Of a stretch of DNA of 64,000 nt, positions 1 to 8,131 are shown piece after piece (the stretch's first letter is position 1; the number at the start of each line of letters is the position of its first letter). This stretch comes from Magnetospirillum sp. 15-1. Its GTDB lineage: Bacteria > Pseudomonadota > Alphaproteobacteria > Rhodospirillales > Magnetospirillaceae. The notes under the pieces were generated by a model, which searched no databases, was not told the DNA's origin, and saw nothing but the letters and a program-made list of their open reading frames with translations. The position numbers were made by a program, and so were the translations under genes. The stretch is from positions 1 through 64,000 of the forward strand of contig NZ_FXXN01000017.1 in the NCBI RefSeq assembly GCF_900184795.1. The letters are read 5' to 3'.

Positions 1-1674
1 GGGTGCTGCTTCATCGGCTTCGTCATCCACCATGCGCCGGGGCCGATGCTGTGCGTCCAGCCCACCGTGGAGATGGCGAAGCGGGCGTCGCGCCAGCGCA
101 TCGACCCGCTGATCGACGAAAGCCCGGCCATCCGGGAGCGAGTAAAGCCTGCCCGGTCGCGTGACGCCGGCAACACCATGCTGTCCAAGGATTTTCCCGG
201 CGGCACATTGGTGCTGACCGGGGCCAACAGTGCGGTGGGGCTGCGCTCCATGCCGGCCCGTTACCTGTTTCTCGACGAGGTCGATGCCTATCCGGCCTCC
301 GCCGACGAGGAAGGCGATCCGGTCGGGCTGGCCGAGGCCCGCTCGCTGACCTTCGCCCATCGGCGGAAAGCGTTCCTGGCCTCGACGCCGACCATCCGAG
401 GCATGTCCCGCATCGAGCGGGAATACGAGGCCAGCGACCAGCGCCGGTTCTTCGTGCCCTGTCCCCATTGCGGGACCATGCAGTGGCTGAAATTCGAGCG
501 GCTGAAATGGGACAAGGGCCAGCCGGGCAGCGTCCGTTACGTCTGCGAATCCTGCGACCAGGACATCGCCGAGCACCATAAGGGCGGCATGCTGGCTGCC
601 GGAGAATGGCGGGCCACCGCCATTGCCACAGATCCCGGCACTATCGGCTTTCACATCTCGGCGCTGTATTCGCCGCCGGGCTGGCAGTCGTGGCGCGACA
701 TCGTCCGGCTGTGGGAAGCCGCCCAGGGCAATGATGACGCGCTGCGGGTGTTCAAGAACACCGTGCTGGGCGAAACCTGGGTCGAATCTGGTGAAGCGCC
801 CGACTGGCAGCGGCTGTACGACCGCCGCGAGACTTGGAGTCCGGGCACCGTCCCGACGGGCGGGCTGTTCCTCACCGCCGGGGCCGACGTCCAGAAGGAC
901 CGCATCGAGATCGATGTCTGGGCCTGGGGCCGTGGCTTGGAAAGCTGGCTGGTCGATCACGTCGTCATTGAGGGCGGTCCCGAGAAGGCCGAGACCTGGA
1001 CGGCGCTGGAGCGGGTGTTGGGCCAAACCTGGACCCACGCCAACGGCGCTGCCCTGAAGATCGCCCGCCTCGCCATCGACAGCGGTTACGAGGCATCGGC
1101 GGTCTACACCTGGGGCCGCAAGATGGGCGTCGCCAGCGTGTCGCCGGTCAAGGGTGTCGAGGGCTTCAACCGCTCCAGCCCGGTGTCGGGCCCCACCTAT
1201 GTGGACGCCACCGAGGGCGGCAAGAAGATCAGGCGTGGTGCCCGGCTGTGGATCGTGGCGGTCTCCACCTTCAAGTCGGAGACCTATCGCTTCCTGCGCC
1301 TCGAACGCCCCACCGATGAGGAACTGGCCGAGGGAATCCGTTTCCCGGCCGGAACGGTGCATCTGCCATCGTGGGCCGAGTCCGAGTGGTGCAAGCAGTT
1401 CGTCGCCGAGCAGTTGGTGACGGTCAAGAACCGACGCGGCTTCTCCAAGCTGGAGTGGCAGAAGCTGCGGGAACGCAATGAGGCGCTGGATTGCCGGGTC
1501 TACGCCCGCGCCGCCGCCTGGATCGCCGGTGCCGACCGCTGGTCGGAGGCCAAGTGGCGGGATCTGGAAAAGCAGGTGGCGGTCGCGGACCACGCCAGCG
1601 ACCCCGAAGCCGGGCAGGTGCGCCGGATCGCCCGCCGTCCCCGGCGGATCATCAAGTTCAGCGGGATGCACTGA
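1..1674 (+). CDS. Phage terminase large subunit, GpA family (5' partial)
   Basis: DNA-packaging motor subunit that cuts concatemeric phage DNA and drives it into the prohead. The frame is open to base 1, so the N-terminal part, including the Walker A region, lies outside the window. The visible part has an ATPase-like LFLDEVDAYP segment (Walker B-like), a zinc-ribbon-like stretch (CPHCGTM followed by CESC) and a C-terminal nuclease region with acidic residues (DVQKDRIEIDVWAWG), as in lambda gpA. It ends 2 bp before the gpW-like gene and begins the late operon. Family call is firm; the 5' end is unknown. Confidence 0.93.
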   Translation, partial: GCCFIGFVIHHAPGPMLCVQPTVEMAKRASRQRIDPLIDESPAIRERVKPARSRDAGNTMLSKDFPGGTLVLTGANSAVGLRSMPARYLFLDEVDAYPASADEEGDPVGLAEARSLTFAHRRKAFLASTPTIRGMSRIEREYEASDQRRFFVPCPHCGTMQWLKFERLKWDKGQPGSVRYVCESCDQDIAEHHKGGMLAAGEWRATAIATDPGTIGFHISALYSPPGWQSWRDIVRLWEAAQGNDDALRVFKNTVLGETWVESGEAPDWQRLYDRRETWSPGTVPTGGLFLTAGADVQKDRIEIDVWAWGRGLESWLVDHVVIEGGPEKAETWTALERVLGQTWTHANGAALKIARLAIDSGYEASAVYTWGRKMGVASVSPVKGVEGFNRSSPVSGPTYVDATEGGKKIRRGARLWIVAVSTFKSETYRFLRLERPTDEELAEGIRFPAGTVHLPSWAESEWCKQFVAEQLVTVKNRRGFSKLEWQKLRERNEALDCRVYARAAAWIAGADRWSEAKWRDLEKQVAVADHASDPEAGQVRRIARRPRRIIKFSGMH

Positions 1675-1676
1675 TC

Positions 1677-1886
1677 ATGACTCTCGATGAATTGAAGGCC
1701 GAGCGCGAGCGGGTGCTGGCGCGGCGCAATTCCCTGGTGGCCCGCGTCACCGTGGGCGACCGCACCGTCCAATACGACCTGACCCAGGCTAACCATGTGC
1801 TGGCCGATCTCGACCGCCGCATTGCCGTGCTGGAGGGCAAGAAGCCCCGCCGCCGGATTCTCGCCGTCGCCACCAAGGGGCTATGA
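1677..1886 (+). CDS. gpW-like head-tail connector protein
   Basis: A 69-residue protein, the same size as lambda gpW (68 aa), placed exactly as in lambda between terminase and portal. It would join the filled head to the tail. The sequence is helical and charged (MTLDELKAERERVLARRN, then a C-terminal LADLDRRIAVLEGKK helix). The start is ATG 1677 just after the terminase stop, and its stop overlaps the portal start in an ATGA, so translation is probably coupled. Identification rests on size, position and helical pattern. Confidence 0.8.
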   Translation: MTLDELKAERERVLARRNSLVARVTVGDRTVQYDLTQANHVLADLDRRIAVLEGKKPRRRILAVATKGL

Positions 1887-3682
1887 CCATGCTGGGGAGT
1901 TTCCGCCGTCGCCTCGGCGCCCTGATCGGCGGCTTCGAGGCCGCCCAGGGCAGCCGCCGGCTCAAGGGCTTCCAGCCCAGCCGCGCCCATGTCAACACCC
2001 TGATCGCCGCCGCCGGCTCCGACATCACGGCGCGAGCCCGCTATCTGGTCCGCAACAACGGCTATGCCCTCAATGCCGCCGAAAGCTGGACCGGCAACGC
2101 GGTCGGCACCGGCATCAAGCCGTCATCGCTGATCGCCGACAAGGATCTGAAGGCCCTGGTGCAGCAGCTCTGGCTGGCCTGGACCGACGAGTCCGACGCC
2201 GAGGAGCTGACCGATTTCTACGGCCAGCAGCGCCGGGCCGCCCGCGAGGTGTTCATCGCCGGGGAAGTGTTCTTCCGCTTGCGCCCGCGTCGCCCGGAAG
2301 ACGGCCTGACGGTGCCGTTGCAGCTTCAGATGCTGCCCTCCGAGATGCTGCCGCTGACCCGAACCGAGGTTCTTCTCAACGGCAACGTGATCCGTCAGGG
2401 CATCGAGTTTGATCGCATCGGGCGACGGGCGGCATATTGGTTCCTGCGGCGTCATCCCGGCGATCTCACCGATCCCGGCATGGTCGGCGAAATGGTGCGT
2501 GTTCCTGCCGCCGAAATCATCCATGTCATCGACCCGGTGGAATCCGGCCAGCTTCGCGGAGTCTCCCGGCTGGCCCCGGCCATCGTCAAGCTGTTCCTGC
2601 TCGACCAGTACGACGACGCCGAACTGGAGCGCAAGAAGATCGCGGCCATGTACGCCATGTTCGTGATCTCTCCGGCCCCGGCCGACGTGATCGACATGGT
2701 GCCCGCCGACGATGGTTCCGGCGACCGCATCGTCGAGGTCCAGCCCGGCCAGGTGGTGCCCTTGGAGCCGGGCGAGCAGATCCAGACCTCGGCCCCCGCC
2801 GATGTCGGCGGTTCCTATGAGCCGTTCGAGTACCGGACGCTGCTGCAGATCTCCGCCGCCACCGGCATCCCCTACGCCTACCTCAGCAACGACATGCTGA
2901 AGGCCAATTACTCCAACTCGCGCATGGCGCTGCTGGAGTTCCGCCGCCGGGTCGAGGCATGGCAGCACTCGGTGATGGTCCACCAGATGTGCAGGAAAGT
3001 GTGGCAGCGCTGGCTGGATGTGGCGGTGCTGTCCGGGGCGCTCGACATTCCCGGCTATGAGCGCAACCGCGCCAGCTTCATCGCCTGTTCCTGGCTGCCG
3101 CCGAAATGGGACTGGGTCGATCCGCTGAAGGATGCCAAGGCCGAGATCGAGCAGATCGGCGCCGGTCTCAAAAGCCGCACCCAGGCACTGGCCGAGCGCG
3201 GCTTTGACGCGGAACAGGTGGATGCCGAGATTGCCGCCGACCGGGAAAGGGAGCAGCGGCTGGGTCTGGTGTTTGGCGCCACGCCGCCGGCAGTTCCCAC
3301 CCATGACACCAGCCCCATCAGCCGGAGGATGGATATGAGCGAACGCGTCTTCAGCATCGACACCGTCAGTGAGGTGACGGGAATTTCCCGAACATGTCTC
3401 CATGGCCTGATCCACCGCAGGCATTTCGTGCCCATTCACAGCACTCGAAATGGCGTTGCTCGTGACTTCACGCTGAGGGACATGGTGCATCTCGCCGTCG
3501 TTTCCGATCTGCGCTCCATCGGAATCGATCTCCGGCGGGCGGTGAATATGGTCGGCTCCTCGGCTGACGGCACAGCAGGGCGGGATATTGTCACCTGCCG
3601 CAGCGGCGAGATCGAAATCACCGTCGATGTAGCCCGCATCGCCGACCGTGTCCGCGACCGGATGGTAGGGGAGCGGTCATGA
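1883..3682 (+). CDS. Lambda-type portal protein (gpB-like) with a C-terminal MerR-like HTH extension
   Basis: Forms the dodecameric channel at the capsid vertex. Residues about 1-484 look like lambda-family portals, including the ALNAAESWTGNAVGTGIKP region, SEMLPL, and YSNSRMALLEFRRRVEAWQ. The last about 115 residues are different: VFSIDTVSEVTGISRTCLHG reads as a MerR/excisionase-type winged helix-turn-helix. Within the frame an ATG at 3335 has a GGAGG at 3324-3328, six bases upstream, so the HTH part may also be made alone. The gene overlaps the protease gene by ATGA. The portal call is strong; the reason for the HTH tail is unknown. Confidence 0.9.
   Translation: MTMLGSFRRRLGALIGGFEAAQGSRRLKGFQPSRAHVNTLIAAAGSDITARARYLVRNNGYALNAAESWTGNAVGTGIKPSSLIADKDLKALVQQLWLAWTDESDAEELTDFYGQQRRAAREVFIAGEVFFRLRPRRPEDGLTVPLQLQMLPSEMLPLTRTEVLLNGNVIRQGIEFDRIGRRAAYWFLRRHPGDLTDPGMVGEMVRVPAAEIIHVIDPVESGQLRGVSRLAPAIVKLFLLDQYDDAELERKKIAAMYAMFVISPAPADVIDMVPADDGSGDRIVEVQPGQVVPLEPGEQIQTSAPADVGGSYEPFEYRTLLQISAATGIPYAYLSNDMLKANYSNSRMALLEFRRRVEAWQHSVMVHQMCRKVWQRWLDVAVLSGALDIPGYERNRASFIACSWLPPKWDWVDPLKDAKAEIEQIGAGLKSRTQALAERGFDAEQVDAEIAADREREQRLGLVFGATPPAVPTHDTSPISRRMDMSERVFSIDTVSEVTGISRTCLHGLIHRRHFVPIHSTRNGVARDFTLRDMVHLAVVSDLRSIGIDLRRAVNMVGSSADGTAGRDIVTCRSGEIEITVDVARIADRVRDRMVGERS
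3335..3682 (+). CDS. Possible nested MerR-like DNA-binding protein inside the portal frame
   Basis: In-frame ATG 3335 (portal codon 485) follows a GGAGG Shine-Dalgarno sequence with a six-base spacer, which a codon deep inside an ordinary gene would not need. The 115-residue product begins MDMSERVFSIDTVSEVTG or MSERVF and carries a predicted helix-turn-helix followed by DLRSIGIDLRRAVNMVG, as in MerR-family dimers. It could be a free regulator, the C-terminal part of the portal, or both. No experiment distinguishes these; the claim rests on the start signal and domain change. Confidence 0.45.
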   Translation: MSERVFSIDTVSEVTGISRTCLHGLIHRRHFVPIHSTRNGVARDFTLRDMVHLAVVSDLRSIGIDLRRAVNMVGSSADGTAGRDIVTCRSGEIEITVDVARIADRVRDRMVGERS

Positions 3683-4890
3683 CGGACCTCCCTCATCTCG
3701 CGGCTCGCTTGTATGGGACGCCGCTGCTGGTCGCCCGCAGTAAGCTGGATGTGATCCTGGGTGCTCTCGGCCCCCGGCTGGCTGGGCAGTCCATCTCCTT
3801 CGACGGCGATACGGCTCCGTCCGCCGATGTGGCGGTCACGCCCGACGGTATCGCCATCATCCCGGTGGTCGGCACCCTGGTGGCCCGCTCCGGCTACCTG
3901 GGTGCCGCCAGCGGCTTGACCGCCTATTCCGACATCGCCGAAACCATCGAGGCGGCGGCCACCGATCCCGGCATCCGCGCCATTCTGCTGGACGTGGACT
4001 CCTCCGGTGGCGAGGTGGGAGGCCTGTTCGATCTGGTCGACCACATCCAGGCCATCCGCGCCCAGTGTGGCAAGCCCATCTGGGCGGTGGCTGACGAAGC
4101 CGCCCTGTCGGCGGCCTATGCCATCGCCTGCACCGCCGACCGCCTCTACGTCACCCAGACCGGCGAGGTCGGCTCCATCGGCGTGGTGGCGGTCCACCGC
4201 GACGAATCCGGGGCCGATGCCCAAGCCGGGCTGGCCTGGAGCTTCGTCCATGCCGGGGCCTGCAAGGTGGATGGCAATCCCCACCAGCCGCTGTCCGACT
4301 CTGCCCGCGCAGCCCTTCAGGCCGATGTCGATGCGCTGCACGGGAAATTCACCACCCTGGTGGCCGAGCGTCGCCGCCTGTCTCCCGACGTCGTGCGCGC
4401 CACCGAGGCTGCGGTCTATCGCGGCGATCAGGCGGTGACCGCCGGGCTGGCCGACAAGGTCGGCACGCTCCACGTTGCCCTGGCCGATCTCGGCGCCACC
4501 CTGGCGCGCCCGTCTATCCGTTCCCCCGTCCTGTCCAAACCCAAGGAGACCACCATGTCCGAGAACACGGGGGACATCCCCGTTCTGGCTGCCATGCCGC
4601 AGCCGCCCGCCCAGGCATCCGCCGACCTGGAGCAGCGTCTGCGCGCCGAATATTCCGAGATCAGCGCCATCGCCGCCCAGGCCGCCCGACTGGGTGTGAC
4701 CATCGATCCCGCCGAGGCCATGGCCAAGGGCATCCGCCCCGAGGCGTTGCGCCGCACTGTGCTGGAGCAACTGGCCGAGCGCTCCGAGGCCACCGATGTG
4801 GTCGCCGCCGCTCCGGCGGGAGCCGTCCCCAAGACCGAAACCGAAAGCCCCATCGTCCGGCGTGCCCGCGAGGCCGCCGCCCGGAAATAA
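3679..4890 (+). CDS. Phage prohead protease, S49 (SppA/ClpP-like) family
   Basis: Lambda gpC-like serine protease that cleaves head proteins during maturation. The ClpP-fold core carries VDSSGGEVGGLFDLVDHI, ADEAALSAAYAIACTADRLY with the expected nucleophile at about Ser144, and TGEVGSIGVVAVH, the usual S49 order. From about residue 293 the protein becomes Ala/Glu-rich and helical, like the lambda Nu3 scaffold region. It overlaps the portal stop by ATGA and precedes the decoration protein, matching the lambda C-D-E order. Confidence 0.92.
   Translation: MTDLPHLAARLYGTPLLVARSKLDVILGALGPRLAGQSISFDGDTAPSADVAVTPDGIAIIPVVGTLVARSGYLGAASGLTAYSDIAETIEAAATDPGIRAILLDVDSSGGEVGGLFDLVDHIQAIRAQCGKPIWAVADEAALSAAYAIACTADRLYVTQTGEVGSIGVVAVHRDESGADAQAGLAWSFVHAGACKVDGNPHQPLSDSARAALQADVDALHGKFTTLVAERRRLSPDVVRATEAAVYRGDQAVTAGLADKVGTLHVALADLGATLARPSIRSPVLSKPKETTMSENTGDIPVLAAMPQPPAQASADLEQRLRAEYSEISAIAAQAARLGVTIDPAEAMAKGIRPEALRRTVLEQLAERSEATDVVAAAPAGAVPKTETESPIVRRAREAAARK
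4555..4890 (+). CDS. Nested Nu3-like head scaffold protein (internal start)
   Basis: An ATG at 4555, codon 293 of the protease frame, is preceded by AAGGAG at 4543-4548 with a six-base spacer. The 111-residue product is acidic, Ala-rich and predicted helical (ADLEQRLRAEYSEISAIAAQ). This repeats the lambda C/Nu3 arrangement, where the scaffold is the separately initiated C-terminal third of the protease gene. It would guide capsid assembly and then be degraded. Confidence 0.75.
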   Translation: MSENTGDIPVLAAMPQPPAQASADLEQRLRAEYSEISAIAAQAARLGVTIDPAEAMAKGIRPEALRRTVLEQLAERSEATDVVAAAPAGAVPKTETESPIVRRAREAAARK

Positions 4891-4902
4891 CGGAGATCAC
4901 CC

Positions 4903-5292
4903 ATGTCCGTGCTGACCATGGCGCCCACCCTGGGCGATCTGCTGAAGTTTGAACTGAACGCCAGCTACACCCGCGAGACCGTCACCCTGAAGGTGGGGAC
5001 CAGTTATCCTCTGGGTTCCGTGCTGGGCCGCATCACCGCCAACAGCGAATACCGTCTGTCCCCCGCCGCACTGGTGGCCGGCGACGAAGGCGCCGAGGTG
5101 GCCATCGCCGTGCTGTTGGACGCGGTGGATGCCACGGATGCCGCCGTCACCGGCCTGATCGTCGCCCGCGGTCCCGTCATTCTGGCCGATGGTGCCCTGG
5201 CGTTCGATGCCTCGGTCGACCAGCCTGCCGAACGGGCCGCCAAGATTGTCCAGCTTGCCACCGTGGGGCTGGTTGCCCGTGCCACCGTCTGA
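4903..5292 (+). CDS. Head decoration protein, gpD-like
   Basis: A 129-residue protein between the protease/scaffold and major capsid genes, the position of lambda gpD. In that family trimers cap the expanded capsid at threefold axes. It has a beta-rich sequence with VGTSYPLGSVLGRITANSEY and a long central segment on the biological availability of small residues, as in HDPD-family members. GGAG lies 8 bases before ATG 4903. No anomalies seen. Confidence 0.85.
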   Translation: MSVLTMAPTLGDLLKFELNASYTRETVTLKVGTSYPLGSVLGRITANSEYRLSPAALVAGDEGAEVAIAVLLDAVDATDAAVTGLIVARGPVILADGALAFDASVDQPAERAAKIVQLATVGLVARATV

Positions 5293-5306
5293 TCGGAGCC
5301 TTTCCC

Positions 5307-6329
5307 ATGACCCAGATCATCAATCCCTTCGACGTGGGCGGCTACTCGCTCGCCGAAATGACCCAAGCCATCAACATCCTGCCCAACCTCTACACCCGTC
5401 TCGGCCAGATGGGGCTGTTCCGTTTCGAGGGCGTTACCCAGCGCAGCGTCATCATCGAGCAGGCGGAAGGCGTCCTCAACCTGCTGCCCACTGTGCCCCT
5501 GGGCGGCCCGGCCACCGTCGCCAACCGCGATGCCCGGAGCATGCGGTCGTTCACGGTGCCGTGGATTCCCCACGATGATTCCATCACCCCCCAGGACGTC
5601 CAGGGCGTGCGCGGCTTCGGTGTCGCCGATGCCGCCGATCCGCTGGCCACGGTGATGGAGCGCAAGCTGACCCGCATGCGGAGCAAGCACGCCCAGACCC
5701 GCGAGTTTATGGAGGTCAACGCCCTGAAGGGCGTGGTCCGCGACGGTGGTGGTTCGACCCTCTACGATTATTTCAACGAATTCGGCCTGAGCCGCCAGCA
5801 GGTGGATTTCACCCTCGGCACCGCCACCACCAATGTCCAGGCCAAGATCCGCGACGTGTTGCGCAAGGTGGAGACGGAACTCAAGGGCGAGACCATGACC
5901 AGCGTGCTGGCCCTGGTCAGCCCGGAATTCTTCGATCGTCTGATCGGCCATGCCAAAGTCGAGCAGGCTTACCAGTATTATTCCTCGACCGGCGCCCAGC
6001 CGCTGCGGGAAGACGTGCGGCGCCGCTTCCCCTTCGCCGGCATGGTGTTCGAGGAATACAGCGCCACCGTCACCCTTTCCACCGGCCAGACGGAAACCCT
6101 GATCCCGGCGGGCGAAGGCATCGCCTTCCCGCTCGGCACCATGGACACCTTCGTCACCTATGGCGCCCCGGCCAATCTGATCGAGACGGTCAACACCCTG
6201 GGCGTACCCATGTACGCCCGCCAACTGGCCCGCCAGGACGGCAGCGCCATCGACGTCAAGACCGAGGCCTCCATCCTGCCGGTCAACAAGCGCCCGCGTC
6301 TGGCGGTGCGGTTGTTTTCGGGGAATTGA
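5307..6329 (+). CDS. Major capsid protein, gpE-like
   Basis: A 340-residue protein of the lambda E family (HK97 fold), the main building block of the head. Recognisable parts are the N-terminal INPFDVGGYSLAEMTQAIN, the central VPWIPHDDSITPQDVQGVR and the C-terminal IKTEASILPVNKRP-like end (seen here as VKTEASILPVNKRPRL). Length is typical. Its TGA overlaps the ATG of the next gene (TGATG at 6327-6331). Confidence 0.93.
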   Translation: MTQIINPFDVGGYSLAEMTQAINILPNLYTRLGQMGLFRFEGVTQRSVIIEQAEGVLNLLPTVPLGGPATVANRDARSMRSFTVPWIPHDDSITPQDVQGVRGFGVADAADPLATVMERKLTRMRSKHAQTREFMEVNALKGVVRDGGGSTLYDYFNEFGLSRQQVDFTLGTATTNVQAKIRDVLRKVETELKGETMTSVLALVSPEFFDRLIGHAKVEQAYQYYSSTGAQPLREDVRRRFPFAGMVFEEYSATVTLSTGQTETLIPAGEGIAFPLGTMDTFVTYGAPANLIETVNTLGVPMYARQLARQDGSAIDVKTEASILPVNKRPRLAVRLFSGN

Positions 6330-6625
6330 TGAGCGCCTTCACCGACGCCATCGACGACCTGTTCGCCGATCCGAACATGGCCGTCACGGTGACGTGTCAG
6401 GGCCGGTCCATCCGTGCCCTGGTGCGGCGGCCCGACCGCGACATTGAATTCTCGGACATCACCGTGCAGACCGGCACGGCTTTGTTCGAGATTCGGCGGC
6501 GGGAGGTTGCGGCACCCCAGCCGGGGGACATCATCACCCATGGCGGTGACAGCTTCGTCGTCCAGGGCGAGCCCCGCCTGGATGCCGAACGGCTGATCTG
6601 GACCTTGGACACGAGACTGGCATGA
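6329..6625 (+). CDS. Head-tail attachment protein (gpFII-like)
   Basis: A 98-residue protein directly after the capsid gene, where lambda carries FII. It should sit at the head-tail joint. The C-terminal GDIITHGGDSFVVQGEPRLD resembles FII/phage-attach proteins. A TTG three bases upstream is also in frame, but ATG 6329, overlapping the capsid stop, is the more likely start. It overlaps the following gene by four bases. Confidence 0.72.
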   Translation: MSAFTDAIDDLFADPNMAVTVTCQGRSIRALVRRPDRDIEFSDITVQTGTALFEIRRREVAAPQPGDIITHGGDSFVVQGEPRLDAERLIWTLDTRLA

Positions 6626-7257
6626 AACTGGCGGCGGCTATTTCCGGCGATCTGCGCAAGATCATGGCCGAGGAGGTCAAGGCCGCCGAAGACGCCGTCA
6701 CCGCCGCCATGCGCCAGGCCGCCGACGGCCTGAAAGCGGATCTCCGCCGTCAAGTCACCGAAGCGGGCATGGGCCAGCGCCTCGCCAACACCTGGCGGGC
6801 CGAGCTTTATCCCAAGGGCCGGAAAAGCATCAAGGCCGCGGGGTTCGTTTTCACCAGGGCTCCCACCATCATCCGCGCCTTCGACCAGGGTGCCGTGATC
6901 AAGTCCAAGCACGGCTTCTGGTTGGCCATTCCCACACCCGCCGCCGGCACCGGGCCGAGGGCCAAGCGCATGACGCCCGGCCTATGGGAACAGATGCACG
7001 GTGCCCGGCTGCGCTTCATCTACCGCCGGGGAGCCCCCTCGCTGTTGGTAGCGGAAAACATGCGGGCCCGCACCGGTAAACGGGGTGGCTTCGCCCAGGG
7101 CAGCGCCTCGGCGCTCCGCTCCGGGCGCGGGCTGGCCACGGTGGTGATGTTCATCCTGGTGCCGCAGCTCTCGTTGCGAAAGCGACTGGACGTCAACGCC
7201 GCCGCCGAGCGGTGGGCTTCGGCGCTGCCGGAGCTGATCGTCAGGAATTGGCGGTGA
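6622..7257 (+). CDS. Phage tail protein of the DUF6441 type (gpZ-like position)
   Basis: A 211-residue basic protein with a helical N-terminus (ISGDLRKIMAEEVKAAEDAV) and a WRAELYPKGRKSIKAAGFVF segment typical of DUF6441-type phage proteins. Its place between head-tail joiner and tail-terminator gene suggests a tail completion or connector role like lambda Z. It overlaps the previous gene by ATGA. The next ten bases downstream begin a toxin-antitoxin cassette on the other strand. Confidence 0.65.
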   Translation: MKLAAAISGDLRKIMAEEVKAAEDAVTAAMRQAADGLKADLRRQVTEAGMGQRLANTWRAELYPKGRKSIKAAGFVFTRAPTIIRAFDQGAVIKSKHGFWLAIPTPAAGTGPRAKRMTPGLWEQMHGARLRFIYRRGAPSLLVAENMRARTGKRGGFAQGSASALRSGRGLATVVMFILVPQLSLRKRLDVNAAAERWASALPELIVRNWR

Positions 7258-7266
7258 TCATTCCGA

Positions 7267-7788
7267 TCACTGTACCGATTTGGCAGCACCACCATGGATG
7301 GCCATGAACATCCGTCTTTGTGGTCCCCGCAGGGACTGGAACCCGAACGCCGAGTAGAATCCTTGGGCACCATCGTCGATGGGGTCAACGACGATCACCG
7401 ACATGGCGACCGTCTCCGCCGCCACCTTGGTCTTCTTGACGGCATCAGCCAGCAGAACACTGCCCAGACCCTGTCCAGCAGCGGCCAGATCAACGGCGAG
7501 GCGCCCGATCAGTGCCGCCGGAATGGGATGTCGCGGTAGGCGCTTCTCCATTGCTGGCGGCAGGTCAGCGGCGACCACCGTCGCGGCGCTGAGGGTGAAG
7601 AAGCCGAGGATATGCTCGGGCCGATCCGGCATGACGGCCACGAACACCCGTGCGGTATTCCGCCGGACATCCTGGCTGGCCTGCTCGTGGATATAGCGGT
7701 CGAGGGACTCATTGCCGCAAGAGAAGGACGAGCGATCATGATGGGATTCAAGCGGCTCGATCTGGATGGAATCGGTGGCGAGACTCAC
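7267..7788 (-). CDS. GNAT-family acetyltransferase toxin (TacT-like)
   Basis: A 173-residue GNAT-fold protein. In the TacT/AtaT family such proteins acetylate the amino group of aminoacyl-tRNA and stop translation. Visible signs are ILGFFTLSAATV, the acetyl-CoA loop in RLAVDLAAAGQGLGSVLL, and the C-terminal tyrosine motif GFYSAFGFQSL. I chose GTG 7788, which overlaps the antitoxin stop as GTGA; an upstream open frame of 31 codons only shadows the antitoxin. The cassette lies against the direction of the late phage operon. Confidence 0.85.
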   Translation of the reverse strand: MSLATDSIQIEPLESHHDRSSFSCGNESLDRYIHEQASQDVRRNTARVFVAVMPDRPEHILGFFTLSAATVVAADLPPAMEKRLPRHPIPAALIGRLAVDLAAAGQGLGSVLLADAVKKTKVAAETVAMSVIVVDPIDDGAQGFYSAFGFQSLRGPQRRMFMAIHGGAAKSVQ

Positions 7789-8066
7789 CGGCGCACGACC
7801 CGCGAATGATCCTCGAGCGCCTTCTGGAGCTTCTCGTTCGGCTCGGGCGGATTGAGCAGCAGTTCCTGAAAACGCTCCCATTCCTCAGCATTGAGCGCAA
7901 TGACCTCGTGCTCGCGCACCACCGCATCCGCCTTCTGCAAGGCGACATCGACCACGAAGTCGGTGAGCGTCTTGTCGGCATAGGCGGCGGCCCGTTCCAG
8001 CTTCCGCTTCGATTGCGGGCTGAGACGAATGCTGATGCGCTCCTGGCGCTGGGCAGTCCTGGGCAT
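7785..8066 (-). CDS. DUF1778 (TacA-like) antitoxin
   Basis: A 93-residue ribbon-helix-helix antitoxin. The N-terminus ERISIRLSPQSKRKLERAA is the RHH DNA-binding unit, and the C-terminal LLNPPEPNEKLQKALEDH segment is the usual toxin-neutralising tail (NPPxPNxxL). It binds its own promoter as a dimer and pairs with the downstream GNAT toxin. The promoter and a dyad operator lie 28-56 bases upstream. Confidence 0.88.
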   Translation of the reverse strand: MPRTAQRQERISIRLSPQSKRKLERAAAYADKTLTDFVVDVALQKADAVVREHEVIALNAEEWERFQELLLNPPEPNEKLQKALEDHSRVVRR

Positions 8067-8093
8067 GATGGCGGCTCCAATTGATGCTTTAAA

Positions 8094-8122
8094 TATGTAC
8101 GCCTTATTGGCGCACGTTTCAA
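8094..8122 (-). promoter_or_regulatory. Promoter and dyad operator of the GNAT/DUF1778 cassette
   Basis: On the minus strand TTGAAA (8117-8122) and TACATA (8094-8099) are separated by exactly 17 bases. Between and over them lies an inverted repeat, plus-strand GTACGCC (8097-8103), five bases, GGCGCAC (8109-8115), with one mismatch. Placement inside the promoter fits autorepression by the RHH antitoxin. Confidence 0.65.
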
Positions 8123-8131
8123 GGATTGCCC

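Noticed and set aside
2123-3490. Minus-strand frame opposite the portal gene
   Set aside because: Shadow of a strongly supported gene with no domain of its own.
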